Positions 6,939-13,796 of a stretch of 18,794 bases of DNA are shown piece after piece. Every line of letters starts with the position of its first letter. Within the stretch, counting starts at the first letter, position 1. The translations under genes were made by a program, and so were the position numbers. Source of the DNA: Dehalococcoidia bacterium (GTDB lineage Bacteria; Chloroflexota; Dehalococcoidia; GIF9; AB-539-J10); contig DAOUTC010000006.1 in assembly GCA_030626915.1 (NCBI GenBank), positions 1 to 18,794 of the forward strand, in the 5' to 3' direction. The notes beneath the pieces are model-generated. The model searched no databases. It worked only from the letters and a program-made list of their open reading frames with translations, and had not been told where the DNA came from.

Positions 6939-6967
6939 TATATAACATATCCTAATTCTTTAGACAA
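6939..6967 (-). promoter_or_regulatory. Candidate promoter for the coiled-coil protein and gltX
   Basis: TTGTCT (6967-6962) and TATATA (6944-6939) are 17 bases apart on the minus strand, four of six and five of six matches to consensus. The predicted leader is about 30 bases and contains the AAAGGA SD of the TTG-started gene. The -35 lies inside one arm of an inverted repeat around the rluD stop codon. Confidence 0.35.
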
Positions 6968-6996
6968 GCTTTTTAAGCACTATGCGTAAAAAGCTT
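6966..6996 (-). repeat. Inverted repeat spanning the rluD stop codon
   Basis: A perfect 10-base inverted repeat, AAGCTTTTTA / TAAAAAGCTT, with an 11-base loop (6976-6986). The rluD TAA is at 6975-6973 in one arm. It is A/T-rich with no U-run after it, so it is not a confident terminator; it may stabilise the rluD mRNA end. Confidence 0.35.
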
Positions 6997-7896
6997 TAAG
7001 GCTTGCTTTAAGTCTGGTGGCAAAAGACTGGTAAATTCTTGATATTCATTGGTTGATGGCAGGCAAAAGCCAAGGCAGTAAGCATGGATAAATTGCCTTT
7101 TAACATAAGGTGATTTTGCCCCGTAAGTGAGATCACCAACCACAGGGTAGCCAATAGCTGCCAAATGTACTCTGATCTGGTGCGTGCGCCCAGTTATGGG
7201 AGTGACCTCGAGTAAAGTGTAGTTATTCAGATATTTTTTAACCTTATATTGTGTACTTGCTTCTTTCCCTGTCTCTACTATTGCCATTCGCTTGCGATTG
7301 TGAGGATCTCGTCCAATAGGTGCCTCAATCATCCCTTGCTCTGGAGATAACCTTCCTTCAACTAAGACAAGGTAGCCTTTCGTTACGGCATGACTTTTAA
7401 ATTGATCGACTAGATATTGTCGGGCATAGTCGTTTTTGACAATGACTATGAGCCCTGATGTGTCTTTATCTAGTCTATGGATTATGCCAGGGCGCATTAA
7501 ATCGTTACCTATGGCTAAACTGGGGCAGTGGGCTAGGAGAGCATTGACTAAAGTATGGTTGGAATGCCCCGGAGCTGGATGAACAACTAGCCCAGCGGGT
7601 TTATCTATAACTATAATGTCTTTATCTTCATAAATTATGGTCAGAGGGACCGATTCAGCTATAGGAGGATGAGTAGGTGGAGGAAGTTTAATCGTTATTT
7701 TATCGTTGTCATTTAATCTTTGGCTTGGCTTCGCCCTTTGTTCATTAACTAGAATATATTCTTGCTCAATTAGCTTCTGTATGCGATTTCGAGAAAATTG
7801 AGGCAGCGCTTCAGCTACATACTTGTCCAAACGAACATCCGTTGTATGAACGATAAGCTGGAGTGTCTTAATTTTTGCTTTTGCGGTTGTGGTCAT
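6973..7896 (-). CDS. rluD: Ribosomal large-subunit pseudouridine synthase, RluA/RluD family
   Basis: The chosen start gives 307 residues (319 if the upstream ATG at 7932 is used). An N-terminal S4 RNA-binding domain (about residues 18-65: 'RLDKYVAEALPQFSRNRIQKLI', 'LVNEQ') is followed by the catalytic domain. This has 'DIIVIDKPAGLVVHPAPGH' and the active-site motif 'GIIHRLDKDTSGL', where Asp143 (155 in the longer form) is the nucleophile. 'TGRTHQIRVHLAAIGYPVVGD' is the family's conserved C-terminal block. It isomerises uridines in 23S rRNA; exact target is inferred from S4-domain presence. Start 7896 is preferred because it leaves a normal N-terminus and overlaps lspA by only 29 bases. Neither ATG has a strong SD, which suggests translational coupling to lspA. 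Confidence 0.93.
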   Translation of the reverse strand: MTTTAKAKIKTLQLIVHTTDVRLDKYVAEALPQFSRNRIQKLIEQEYILVNEQRAKPSQRLNDNDKITIKLPPPTHPPIAESVPLTIIYEDKDIIVIDKPAGLVVHPAPGHSNHTLVNALLAHCPSLAIGNDLMRPGIIHRLDKDTSGLIVIVKNDYARQYLVDQFKSHAVTKGYLVLVEGRLSPEQGMIEAPIGRDPHNRKRMAIVETGKEASTQYKVKKYLNNYTLLEVTPITGRTHQIRVHLAAIGYPVVGDLTYGAKSPYVKRQFIHAYCLGFCLPSTNEYQEFTSLLPPDLKQALKLFTHSA

Positions 7897-8398
7897 AGAC
7901 TTTTCTGAATAATCCGGAGCGAAACAGAGCATAAGCTAGCGCAAAGGTACCTATTACTATGGATGCGTCAGCAAAGTTAAAAGCTGGCCAATGGAAATTG
8001 CCCCATAGACGAATGTCGATAAAGTCGGTTACATAACCAAAGCGAAGACGATCTATTAAGTTACCAATAGCACCACCCAGAATTAAACCAAGACATATAG
8101 TGCATAAACTAGTGATATGCGAGCGATAATGTACAGATATGTAATAGAAAAAAAGGGGGATAATCAATAAGATAACCAGGGTGGTAAAGATTGGGAGAAA
8201 AGTTTGGTTGGCAGGCAAACCAAAAACAAAGCCAGGGTTTGTCACATAGGTTAGTCGTAAAAAACCAGCTTCTGGCAGCGATTCCCCCGGTGTCAGATTA
8301 CCTCTAACCCAGGATTTGCTTAATTGGTCCAGGGCAATCACTAAAGCAGCGGCAATCAGAGATAATCCTGCTTGCTTTCTACCTAGCCCCTTTTGCAT
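7868..8398 (-). CDS. lspA: Lipoprotein signal peptidase (signal peptidase II)
   Basis: A 176-residue inner-membrane aspartic protease that removes signal peptides from prolipoproteins after lipid attachment. Four membrane helices are visible at about 11-27, 66-88, 96-114 and 141-160. Family motifs are 'IALDQLSKSWV' (21-31), 'VTNPGFVFG' (52-60, a variant of NxGxAFG), 'GGAIGNLIDRLRFGYVTDFID' (108-128) and 'PAFNFADASI' (138-147). The catalytic pair is Asp125 and Asp144. The start ATG lies inside the end of the TraR/DksA gene (20-base overlap) with only a weak AAGGG-type SD, so translation is probably coupled. The gene order TraR-lspA-rluD is common in bacteria. It implies lipoproteins are made, and thus a diacylglyceryl-modifying step elsewhere. 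Confidence 0.95.
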   Translation of the reverse strand: MQKGLGRKQAGLSLIAAALVIALDQLSKSWVRGNLTPGESLPEAGFLRLTYVTNPGFVFGLPANQTFLPIFTTLVILLIIPLFFYYISVHYRSHITSLCTICLGLILGGAIGNLIDRLRFGYVTDFIDIRLWGNFHWPAFNFADASIVIGTFALAYALFRSGLFRKVYDHNRKSKN

Positions 8399-8747
8399 CC
8401 CTTGCCTGACGTGTCTTGCATCTCAAGCACAAGTTTGCCTGAGGCAATGCCTCCAGACGCTCTTGTTCTATTGCCTGTCCACAGAAGTCACATAACCCGT
8501 AAGTGCCTGTTTCATATTTTTCCAAGGCATAGTCTATTTCAGCGAGGGTGTTTCTTAGCTTCTTCTCCAGAGCTAATCTCTTCTCTAACTCAAATGCTTC
8601 GCTTGCTTCCTCCTCCCTTTTGCCAAAGGGACTGCCCTCTCGCCTTTCCCCCAGTGGCTGCCTGCGAGCCCTTAGCTGGTCCAATCTTTCAGTTAATTGG
8701 CTTCTTTCCTTCTTTAAACGTTCGCAGAATTTACTGTAGTCAACCAT
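8379..8747 (-). CDS. TraR/DksA C4 zinc-finger family protein
   Basis: A 122-residue protein from the chosen start (130 if ATG 8771 is used). An N-terminal charged helical hairpin (about 1-75, Lys/Arg/Glu-rich) leads to a C-terminal C4 finger: 'YGLCDFCGQAIEQERLEALPQANLCLRCK', with two CxxC knuckles. DksA proteins bind the RNA polymerase secondary channel; the short YteA/TraR types are less well understood, so a regulatory role is likely but unproven. The start at 8747 is supported by GGAGG 11 bases upstream and by the promoter at 8781-8809. That promoter's start site (about 8774) leaves almost no leader for the 8771 ATG. It is first in an operon with lspA and rluD. Confidence 0.88.
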   Translation of the reverse strand: MVDYSKFCERLKKERSQLTERLDQLRARRQPLGERREGSPFGKREEEASEAFELEKRLALEKKLRNTLAEIDYALEKYETGTYGLCDFCGQAIEQERLEALPQANLCLRCKTRQARDAKGAR

Positions 8748-8780
8748 TTCACCAATTACCTCCACCGGCATGATTAAGCT

Positions 8781-8809
8781 ATTCTAATCCATACTATGTT
8801 TCAAAGCAA
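8781..8809 (-). promoter_or_regulatory. Promoter of the traR/dksA-like-lspA-rluD operon
   Basis: TTGCTT (8809-8804) and TAGAAT (8786-8781) are exactly 17 bases apart on the minus strand. Start of transcription is expected near 8774, 27 bases before the preferred ATG (8747-8745), with the GGAGG between. Confidence 0.55.
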
Positions 8810-8956
8810 GTTAACCACTTTACCCTCAAATCAGCGATTAAAATGCTCCCTAAAGATAATCTTTTTGATAAATTCCGCTTGTGCTGCTATGAATTATCTC
8901 AGGACTAGCCACAAGATAGTTCGAATGTAACTTCCCTTACCTCGCTGAGTTTTTCC

Positions 8957-8985
8957 TTGCCTAAATACCGCTCCTCTATTAGAAT
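8957..8985 (+). promoter_or_regulatory. Promoter of tsaD
   Basis: TTGCCT (8957-8962) and TAGAAT (8980-8985) are 17 bases apart on the plus strand, the same layout as the divergent operon's promoter. A start near 8992 gives a leader of about 30 bases with GGAGGGG at 9003-9009. The rest of the 8748-9021 spacer shows no coding frame or RNA gene. Confidence 0.5.
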
Positions 8986-9021
8986 ACCTAGCATAACCAC
9001 ATGGAGGGGCTCTAGCGTAAG

Positions 9022-10047
9022 TTGCTAGACGAAATGATTGGGAAATTTAGTAGCGCGAAAATACTGGGTATTGAAACTTCCTGCGATGAAACCGCCGCAG
9101 CAATTGTTGAGGACGGCAATAGAATTTTGTCCAATATTGTGGCTTCACAAATAGATATTCATGCCCGCTATGGCGGGATTGTCCCTGAGGTCGCCTCAAG
9201 ACAACATCTCCTCACTATCATTCCCGTGGTAAATAAGGCAATGACTGAAGCAAAAGTTACCTGGCAAGATATCGATGGCATCGCCGTAACCTTTGGTCCC
9301 GGCTTAGCTGGCTCATTGTTGGTAGGAGTTAATGTAGCTAAAGCAATTGCTTTAGCTAAACAACTGCCTATTACAGGAGTCAACCACCTTGAGGCACATA
9401 TCTATGCCAATTGGTTAAGGAAAGAAAAACCACCTTGCTTCCCTTGTCTTTGTCTTATTGTCTCCGGAGGACACAGCGATCTGGTGCTGATGAGAGGTCA
9501 TGGACAATTTGAGAAGCTAGGGCGAACCAGGGATGATGCTGCTGGCGAAGCCTTCGATAAAGCAGCTCGAATCCTGGGCTTAGGTTACCCCGGAGGCCCA
9601 GCCATTGAGGAGATAGCCAAATCTGGGACTCCTTGCTTGTCTCTCCCACGAGCCTGGCTCAGGGGCAGCCATGATTTTAGCTTCAGTGGCTTAAAAACAG
9701 CTCTATGGCATTATGTCCAAAGGGAAGAAATTTTGACCACAGCCTCTTCGGTAGCTGACGCCGCAGCAAGCTTTCAATATGCTGTAGTGGACGTCTTAGC
9801 CACTAAAACAATCAAGGCAGCAAGGGAACTAGGAGTGAGACAAATTTTGCTTAGTGGTGGGGTAGCAGCCAATAAGCTGCTAACGGAGCAATTCCACAAT
9901 TCTTCGCCAGTGCCTGTGCTGGTCCCTCCACCCCACCTATGTACTGATAACGCCGCCATGGTCGCTGCTTGTGGCTATTATCATTTCCAAACTGGCAAAA
10001 TAAGTGGCTATGACCTGGATGTGATACCCAGCCTTAGCCTGGGTTAA
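9022..10047 (+). CDS. tsaD: tRNA N6-adenosine threonylcarbamoyltransferase (TsaD/Kae1/YgjD)
   Basis: 341 residues, the usual length. It transfers the threonylcarbamoyl group to A37 of ANN-decoding tRNAs, together with TsaB and TsaE (not in this window). Family blocks are in order: 'GIETSCDET' (16-24), 'GGIVPEVASRQHL' (51-63), the metal-binding H122-L-E-A-H126, 'SGGHSDLVLM' (148-157), 'GRTRDDAAGEAFDKAARILGL' (167-187), 'DFSFSGLKT' (218-226), 'LSGGVAANKLL' (277-287) and 'CTDNAAM' (307-313, Asp309 a metal ligand). The start is TTG 9022 with GGAGGGG 12 bases upstream; ATG 9034 is a possible alternative. It is divergent from the TraR operon. Its TAA overlaps the stop codon of the convergent DUF2851 gene. 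Confidence 0.96.
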   Translation: MLDEMIGKFSSAKILGIETSCDETAAAIVEDGNRILSNIVASQIDIHARYGGIVPEVASRQHLLTIIPVVNKAMTEAKVTWQDIDGIAVTFGPGLAGSLLVGVNVAKAIALAKQLPITGVNHLEAHIYANWLRKEKPPCFPCLCLIVSGGHSDLVLMRGHGQFEKLGRTRDDAAGEAFDKAARILGLGYPGGPAIEEIAKSGTPCLSLPRAWLRGSHDFSFSGLKTALWHYVQREEILTTASSVADAAASFQYAVVDVLATKTIKAARELGVRQILLSGGVAANKLLTEQFHNSSPVPVLVPPPHLCTDNAAMVAACGYYHFQTGKISGYDLDVIPSLSLG

Positions 10048-11360
10048 CCGAGCAAAGGGCACTGAGAGCATTTTCCCTCTCGACAATAGTTTCTGAAGAT
10101 ATGAATTAAGCCCTGCTGGTGACAAGCAGTGAAATCAGATACGCCCTCAAGGCAAAGTTGCCTCGCCATATGATATGTTATCTCATTCTCAGCTAGCTTA
10201 GGGTGATGATTATAAAACTTGATAGCCTTTTCCTTTAACTCCGTTTCACCTGCCATTTCTCCCCAGGCAAAGGCAAATGGCAATACAGCATTAACCATAA
10301 TTTCGGTTACTTTGCCATGCCCCAAAAGAGCTGATTTCCTCGTTTTCACTCCAAAATCAAAGTGTTCTTGCCAATAACCACTTCCAAAAACAATCAACCC
10401 TTCCTCCAGCATACGATACCCAGCCACCAAAGGTGCATCCCTTACTACTTGTAGCATTCCCACTAATAGCCCTTCCCTACAATATCGCTGCAGAAGGTAG
10501 CTTAGAGCTATAATGCGGCGCACCGGGGAATTATTCGGATATATATGGCTAAGATGCCAATCGCCCTCACTCATAGTTTTAGTCCCTTTGCCAATTGACT
10601 GCCATATCTGCTCCAATTCCTGGACCTCTCTTTCCTTCGGAAATCTTCCGGGCAACCGCTGAAAAGGTAACAGGGCCGCTGTACCTAGCAACCAGGCTTG
10701 CTTCAGAACTAAACTCTTTCTTAGCTCCGTCCCTTCTATAAAATTGAGGGGCAACCTACGGGCAAGCTCCTCAAAGGGCATAGTATTTTTAGAATAACCC
10801 AAGGCTCTCATCACGCTCTGGAAAAGCATCTGCCCCGCCTCTTCTTGACGGCAGACTGCTCGGAAAAGAGTTGCCTTTCGCTTAAATCTTTCCCTCCCGG
10901 CAATATCCAATAGCTCCATCAGTGCTTGTCTACCTTTACATTTCGTTATCCGAAAGCAAGGAAGCTGGTAATAAGGCATCAAATAAGCTTGATGCCATGG
11001 TTCAGGTGGTAAACATAGCACCGGAACACACTTGCCATTCTGTGTCAGGGTAGCCGAGCTAGCATCATGCTGCGCCACCACATGAAGAATTACATTATTA
11101 TATTCAGGGTCACAATGATGTTTATGACTATACCAATCGCTGGACTTAATATGAATTTCTATATCCCCCTTTATTAAATCAGACTTATTCATAGCGATAA
11201 CGGCATCCCGAAAATCGGGGCCATTATCACCATTGACCCTGCCAGGATAGATAAGCCTGAGATGCTTGCCTTCCTCAGTGCCTAGTTCCCTCCCCAATAA
11301 CCGCTGCCATATTAGAGAAAGTCGCTTCTCCGAAATTTTTATCCGCTTACGTGTAATCAT
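10044..11360 (-). CDS. DUF2851 family protein
   Basis: 438 residues. The N-terminal block 'LSLIWQRLLG', 'LRLIYPGRVNGDNGPDFRDAVI' and 'KGDIEIHIKSSDWYSHKHHCDPEYNNVILHVV' is the hallmark of DUF2851. The conserved G-PDF-A and EIH-x-SDW-HxH pattern resembles a nuclease-like core, but no function is established. The C-terminus ends with a Cys cluster C426-x4-C431-x2-C434-P-L, possibly metal binding. The stop TAA (10046-10044) overlaps the tsaD stop (10045-10047). A GGGAG lies 18 bases before the ATG, too far to be ideal. It starts 21 bases after the DUF72 gene and is the last gene of an XRE-DUF72-DUF2851 operon. Confidence 0.9.
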   Translation of the reverse strand: MITRKRIKISEKRLSLIWQRLLGRELGTEEGKHLRLIYPGRVNGDNGPDFRDAVIAMNKSDLIKGDIEIHIKSSDWYSHKHHCDPEYNNVILHVVAQHDASSATLTQNGKCVPVLCLPPEPWHQAYLMPYYQLPCFRITKCKGRQALMELLDIAGRERFKRKATLFRAVCRQEEAGQMLFQSVMRALGYSKNTMPFEELARRLPLNFIEGTELRKSLVLKQAWLLGTAALLPFQRLPGRFPKEREVQELEQIWQSIGKGTKTMSEGDWHLSHIYPNNSPVRRIIALSYLLQRYCREGLLVGMLQVVRDAPLVAGYRMLEEGLIVFGSGYWQEHFDFGVKTRKSALLGHGKVTEIMVNAVLPFAFAWGEMAGETELKEKAIKFYNHHPKLAENEITYHMARQLCLEGVSDFTACHQQGLIHIFRNYCREGKCSQCPLLG

Positions 11361-11381
11361 GGCGAAAAAAATTTAACTCCC

Positions 11382-12113
11382 TTATTTACCTTTCGCCAAT
11401 TCCATAAACCTTAAGGCATCAGAGTACATAGTTATATTATTAAATAGAATATAAGCTTCATCACCAGCTTCCTGTAAAAGCTTTGCCAATTCATCGTCCG
11501 TATATTGGTGGCGATAGTTGCGCTCACCATGTAAGCGAAAGTACCTCATTTCCCCATGTAGCGCTCTTCTCTCCAAAGGGTCAACACAATGAATGAGGCC
11601 TATGCCAATGATTATGCCTACTTCTGTTCTTAGTGCCATAATAACATCATCACTCCATTTGCCTCGCGGCTCCCACACAAAAATAAAATCCCCCCTATCC
11701 ACATTAGTAAAGAACCTGGTCATATTTTCGATGTTTTCAGCAGTTCCAACAAAGCTCGCTGGACATTGGAAAACGATGACCTGCGCTTTTAGGACCTGAG
11801 CAATATCTCGGGTTTTGGTCCATGCCTCAAAGACCTCCTCACTGGGCTTAAAGAAACCATAATTGCACTGCTTACCAACAGGAATATGCAAACCACCCTT
11901 GCGGTAAGTGGGGCTCGATGGCAAATGAGTTATCAATTGCCATGCCTTTAAGCTAAATTCAAAATCTTCAGGAGCTTCCTCACGCCATCTTTCCACAGTC
12001 TCCAGGAAAGGAGGTTTATAAAAAGTCTGCTGTATTTCTACTAGTTTGAATTCCTGGAAATACTCTTCCTTCCTCTTGGGAAAGCCACAACAGCCCACTC
12101 TAATGCTCATCAT
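11382..12113 (-). CDS. DUF72 family TIM-barrel-like protein
   Basis: 243 residues from the chosen start. 'SIRVGCCGFPKRKEEYFQEFKLVEIQQTFYKPP' is the N-terminal DUF72 signature (strand, GCCGFP, then the E-x-TFY element). 'WREEAPEDFEFSLKAWQLITH' follows, as does a C-terminal 'RYFRLHGERNYRHQYTDDELAKL'. DUF72 proteins resemble TIM-barrel enzymes, but the reaction is unknown. The start is the ATGATG at 12113-12108: AAGGA sits 5 bases upstream and the gene then overlaps the XRE gene end by 14 bases, typical of coupled translation. The ATG at 12155 would add a stretch absent from the family pattern. It is the middle gene of a three-gene operon. Confidence 0.9.
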   Translation of the reverse strand: MMSIRVGCCGFPKRKEEYFQEFKLVEIQQTFYKPPFLETVERWREEAPEDFEFSLKAWQLITHLPSSPTYRKGGLHIPVGKQCNYGFFKPSEEVFEAWTKTRDIAQVLKAQVIVFQCPASFVGTAENIENMTRFFTNVDRGDFIFVWEPRGKWSDDVIMALRTEVGIIIGIGLIHCVDPLERRALHGEMRYFRLHGERNYRHQYTDDELAKLLQEAGDEAYILFNNITMYSDALRFMELAKGK

Positions 12114-12333
12114 GTTCTTCCTTAACTTTATAATCAAACCCACTGTGCTCAGCAATGATACTAAGCAACGTAGCTGAAGTCCCGCGAGGCTGGTACATAC
12201 CTGTTTCCCACTCGCTGATTGTTTGCTGTCGTGTGCCTAATTCTTCAGCTAGCTTCCTCTGAGTTAACTCCAAATGTCGCCTCAATGCCCGAATGCTTTC
12301 CTTATTCCACTGCCTTCTTTTCCGCTGTCTCAT
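12100..12333 (-). CDS. XRE-family helix-turn-helix transcriptional regulator
   Basis: A 77-residue single-domain protein. Residues about 10-45, 'NKESIRALRRHLELTQRKLAEELGTRQQTISEWETG', form a classic Cro/C1 HTH. Helix 2 is 'TQRKLAEELG' and the recognition helix is 'RQQTISEWETG'. A basic N-terminus (MRQRKRRQ) may add DNA contacts; the C-terminus is acidic. No ligand or partner domain is present. The perfect TATAAT lies only 9 bases before the ATG, so the mRNA has almost no leader. An inverted repeat TACAC-C-GTGTA overlaps the promoter and could be its own operator. It is translationally coupled to DUF72, so the regulator probably controls the expression of its own operon and perhaps the divergent M16 gene. 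Confidence 0.9.
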   Translation of the reverse strand: MRQRKRRQWNKESIRALRRHLELTQRKLAEELGTRQQTISEWETGMYQPRGTSATLLSIIAEHSGFDYKVKEEHDEH

Positions 12334-12342
12334 TTACCTGAA

Positions 12343-12371
12343 ATTATACACGGTGTAGTGTAAAAATTCAA
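12343..12371 (-). promoter_or_regulatory. Promoter of the XRE-DUF72-DUF2851 operon, near-leaderless
   Basis: TTGAAT (12371-12366), a 17-base spacer and a perfect TATAAT (12348-12343). Transcription would start near 12336, only about 3 bases before the regulator's ATG (12333), leaving no room for an SD. Confidence 0.65.
12347..12362. promoter_or_regulatory. Putative operator inside the XRE promoter
   Basis: On the minus strand the sequence reads TACAC TACAC C GTGTA: a perfect 5-base inverted repeat around one C (12357-12347) plus an extra direct TACAC (12362-12358). It lies between -35 and -10 and covers the first two bases of TATAAT, so binding would block polymerase. Small XRE proteins commonly repress themselves at such sites; that link is inferred. 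Confidence 0.5.
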
Positions 12372-12431
12372 GTGCAAATAGTTGTGAGTCAGTTGTAGCG
12401 CTCCTCACTGGTTATTCCAAGAACGATGTCT

Positions 12432-12461
12432 TTGACCGGAGAACAGATATCAGAGTAGAAT
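12432..12461 (+). promoter_or_regulatory. Promoter of the M16 peptidase gene, leaderless
   Basis: TTGACC (12432-12437), 18 bases, TAGAAT (12456-12461). The expected transcription start is at or just before the ATG (12470-12472), and no SD is visible upstream of it. Together these suggest a leaderless mRNA. Confidence 0.5.
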
Positions 12462-12469
12462 TCTCCATA

Positions 12470-13732
12470 ATGTACGACAAGACCGTCCTTGATAATGGTT
12501 TAAGGGTCATCACAAGCACTATGCCGCATAGCCGCTCAATAGGCATTGCCTTCCTCGTAGGTGCTGGCTCATGCTACGAAAATCAAGATGAGGCAGGCAT
12601 CTCCCATTTTATTGAGCATCTATGTTTTAAGGGTACGCAGCGACGGCCCACAGCTAAGGAGATAAGCCAGGCTATCGAAGGTGTTGGTGGCATAATCAAT
12701 GGCAGCACAGATAAAGAGGCTACTGTTTTTTGGTGTAAGGTAGCTAGTTCTCACTTCTCTATTGCTCTGGATGTACTATCTGACTTACTGCTTAATTCTC
12801 GCTTTGACGCCGAAGATATGGAGAAGGAGCGCCAGGTTATCATTGAGGAAATCAATATGAATCTAGACCTCCCTCAACACCGAGTAAATATGCTTATAGA
12901 TAAGCTATTATGGCCAAAACAGCCCCTAGGACGCGAAGTTGCGGGGGATAAAGAGACTGTGGCTTCGATAACCAGAGAACAGATATTGGACTACATTGCG
13001 CGCGGGTATGTGCCTAATAATATCGTGGTTAGCATTGCAGGCGATATACAACATAGGCAGGCGGTGAGTCAAATTGAACTACTATTAGGCAAATGGCCCG
13101 CTGGAAAGCTGTCAAGTGGTTACATAACCGATGATAAACAAATGGAGCCCAGGTTACGTATTGAATCTAAGGATAATGAGCAAGCGCATCTTTGTCTCGC
13201 CGTTCATGGATTTTCTCGTTTCCACCCGCAGCGTTTTGTACTTGGCTTGCTTAACACAGTGCTTGGTGGTGGAATGAGCAGCCGTTTATTTACAGAGATT
13301 AGAGAGCATAAAGGATTAGCCTATGATATTCATAGCTACGTGGAACATTTTCTTAATTCAGGCTCACTTACTATCTATGCTGGTGTTGACCCTGAAAAAC
13401 TTGAAACTGCTATTGTCGCCATCCTGGAGGAAATATCCAAACTCAAACAAAGGATTACATCAAATGAGCTTACCAGGGCTAAGGAATTATCAAAGGGAAG
13501 ACTACAATTGCGGTTAGAGGATAGTCAGAATATGGCTCTATGGCTAGGCGGCCAGGAGCTGTTGAGGCAGCAAATCCTTGATATAGATGAGGTCATTTCC
13601 ATAGTTGATGCTATTACTATCAATGATTTAAAACAGGTTGCTGAAAAACTTTTAGCCAGTGAAAAACTTAATTTAGCTATAGTGGGGCCAGTTAAAAAGG
13701 AGGAGTCTTTATCGGAATTACTTAAAGTTTAA
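12470..13732 (+). CDS. M16-family zinc peptidase (processing-peptidase-like)
   Basis: 420 residues, the usual length for single-unit bacterial M16B peptidases (YmxG/PqqL/MPP-beta type). The inverted zinc motif H46-F-I-E49-H50 is complete. The distal Glu lies about 76 residues on, in 'ERQVIIEEINM' (E126/E127). The N-terminal domain has 'DNGLRVITSTMPHSRS' and 'GAGSCYEN...GISHFIEHLCFKGT'. The C-terminal domain has the 'LGGGMSSRLFTEIREHKGLAYDIHS' block with the conserved Arg and Tyr of substrate binding. All catalytic parts are present, so it should be active and not an M16C-like scaffold. No signal peptide is seen. The ATG lacks an SD (leaderless promoter at 12432-12461). It is divergent from the XRE operon and convergent with groEL. 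Confidence 0.94.
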   Translation: MYDKTVLDNGLRVITSTMPHSRSIGIAFLVGAGSCYENQDEAGISHFIEHLCFKGTQRRPTAKEISQAIEGVGGIINGSTDKEATVFWCKVASSHFSIALDVLSDLLLNSRFDAEDMEKERQVIIEEINMNLDLPQHRVNMLIDKLLWPKQPLGREVAGDKETVASITREQILDYIARGYVPNNIVVSIAGDIQHRQAVSQIELLLGKWPAGKLSSGYITDDKQMEPRLRIESKDNEQAHLCLAVHGFSRFHPQRFVLGLLNTVLGGGMSSRLFTEIREHKGLAYDIHSYVEHFLNSGSLTIYAGVDPEKLETAIVAILEEISKLKQRITSNELTRAKELSKGRLQLRLEDSQNMALWLGGQELLRQQILDIDEVISIVDAITINDLKQVAEKLLASEKLNLAIVGPVKKEESLSELLKV

Positions 13733-13743
13733 GCTTACAAAAG

Positions 13744-13769
13744 AAGAACCGCCTAGCTAGGCGGTTCTT
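13744..13769. terminator. Bidirectional terminator-like palindrome between M16 and groEL
   Basis: A perfect 26-base palindrome, AAGAACCGCCTAG / CTAGGCGGTTCTT, 11 bases after the M16 stop and 27 bases after the end of groEL. It is GC-rich in the stem. The flanking A's on one side and T's on the other are short (AAAAG...TTT), so it is a moderate intrinsic terminator working in both directions. Confidence 0.75.
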
Positions 13770-13796
13770 TGGATTTCAGCGATTCTTACTACTCTT

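Noticed and set aside
8393..8773. Plus-strand ORF of 126 codons opposite the TraR/DksA and lspA start
   Set aside because: Antisense shadow; composition is Ser/Pro/Leu-rich with no domain, and the minus-strand gene shows a zinc finger and promoter.
8865..8893. TTGATA-17-TATGAA on the plus strand as a tsaD promoter
   Set aside because: The -10 is poor (last T missing) and the leader would be over 120 bases; TTGCCT-17-TAGAAT at 8957-8985 fits better.
11593..11799. Plus-strand 68-codon ORF within DUF72
   Set aside because: Shadow of the conserved minus-strand DUF72 gene.
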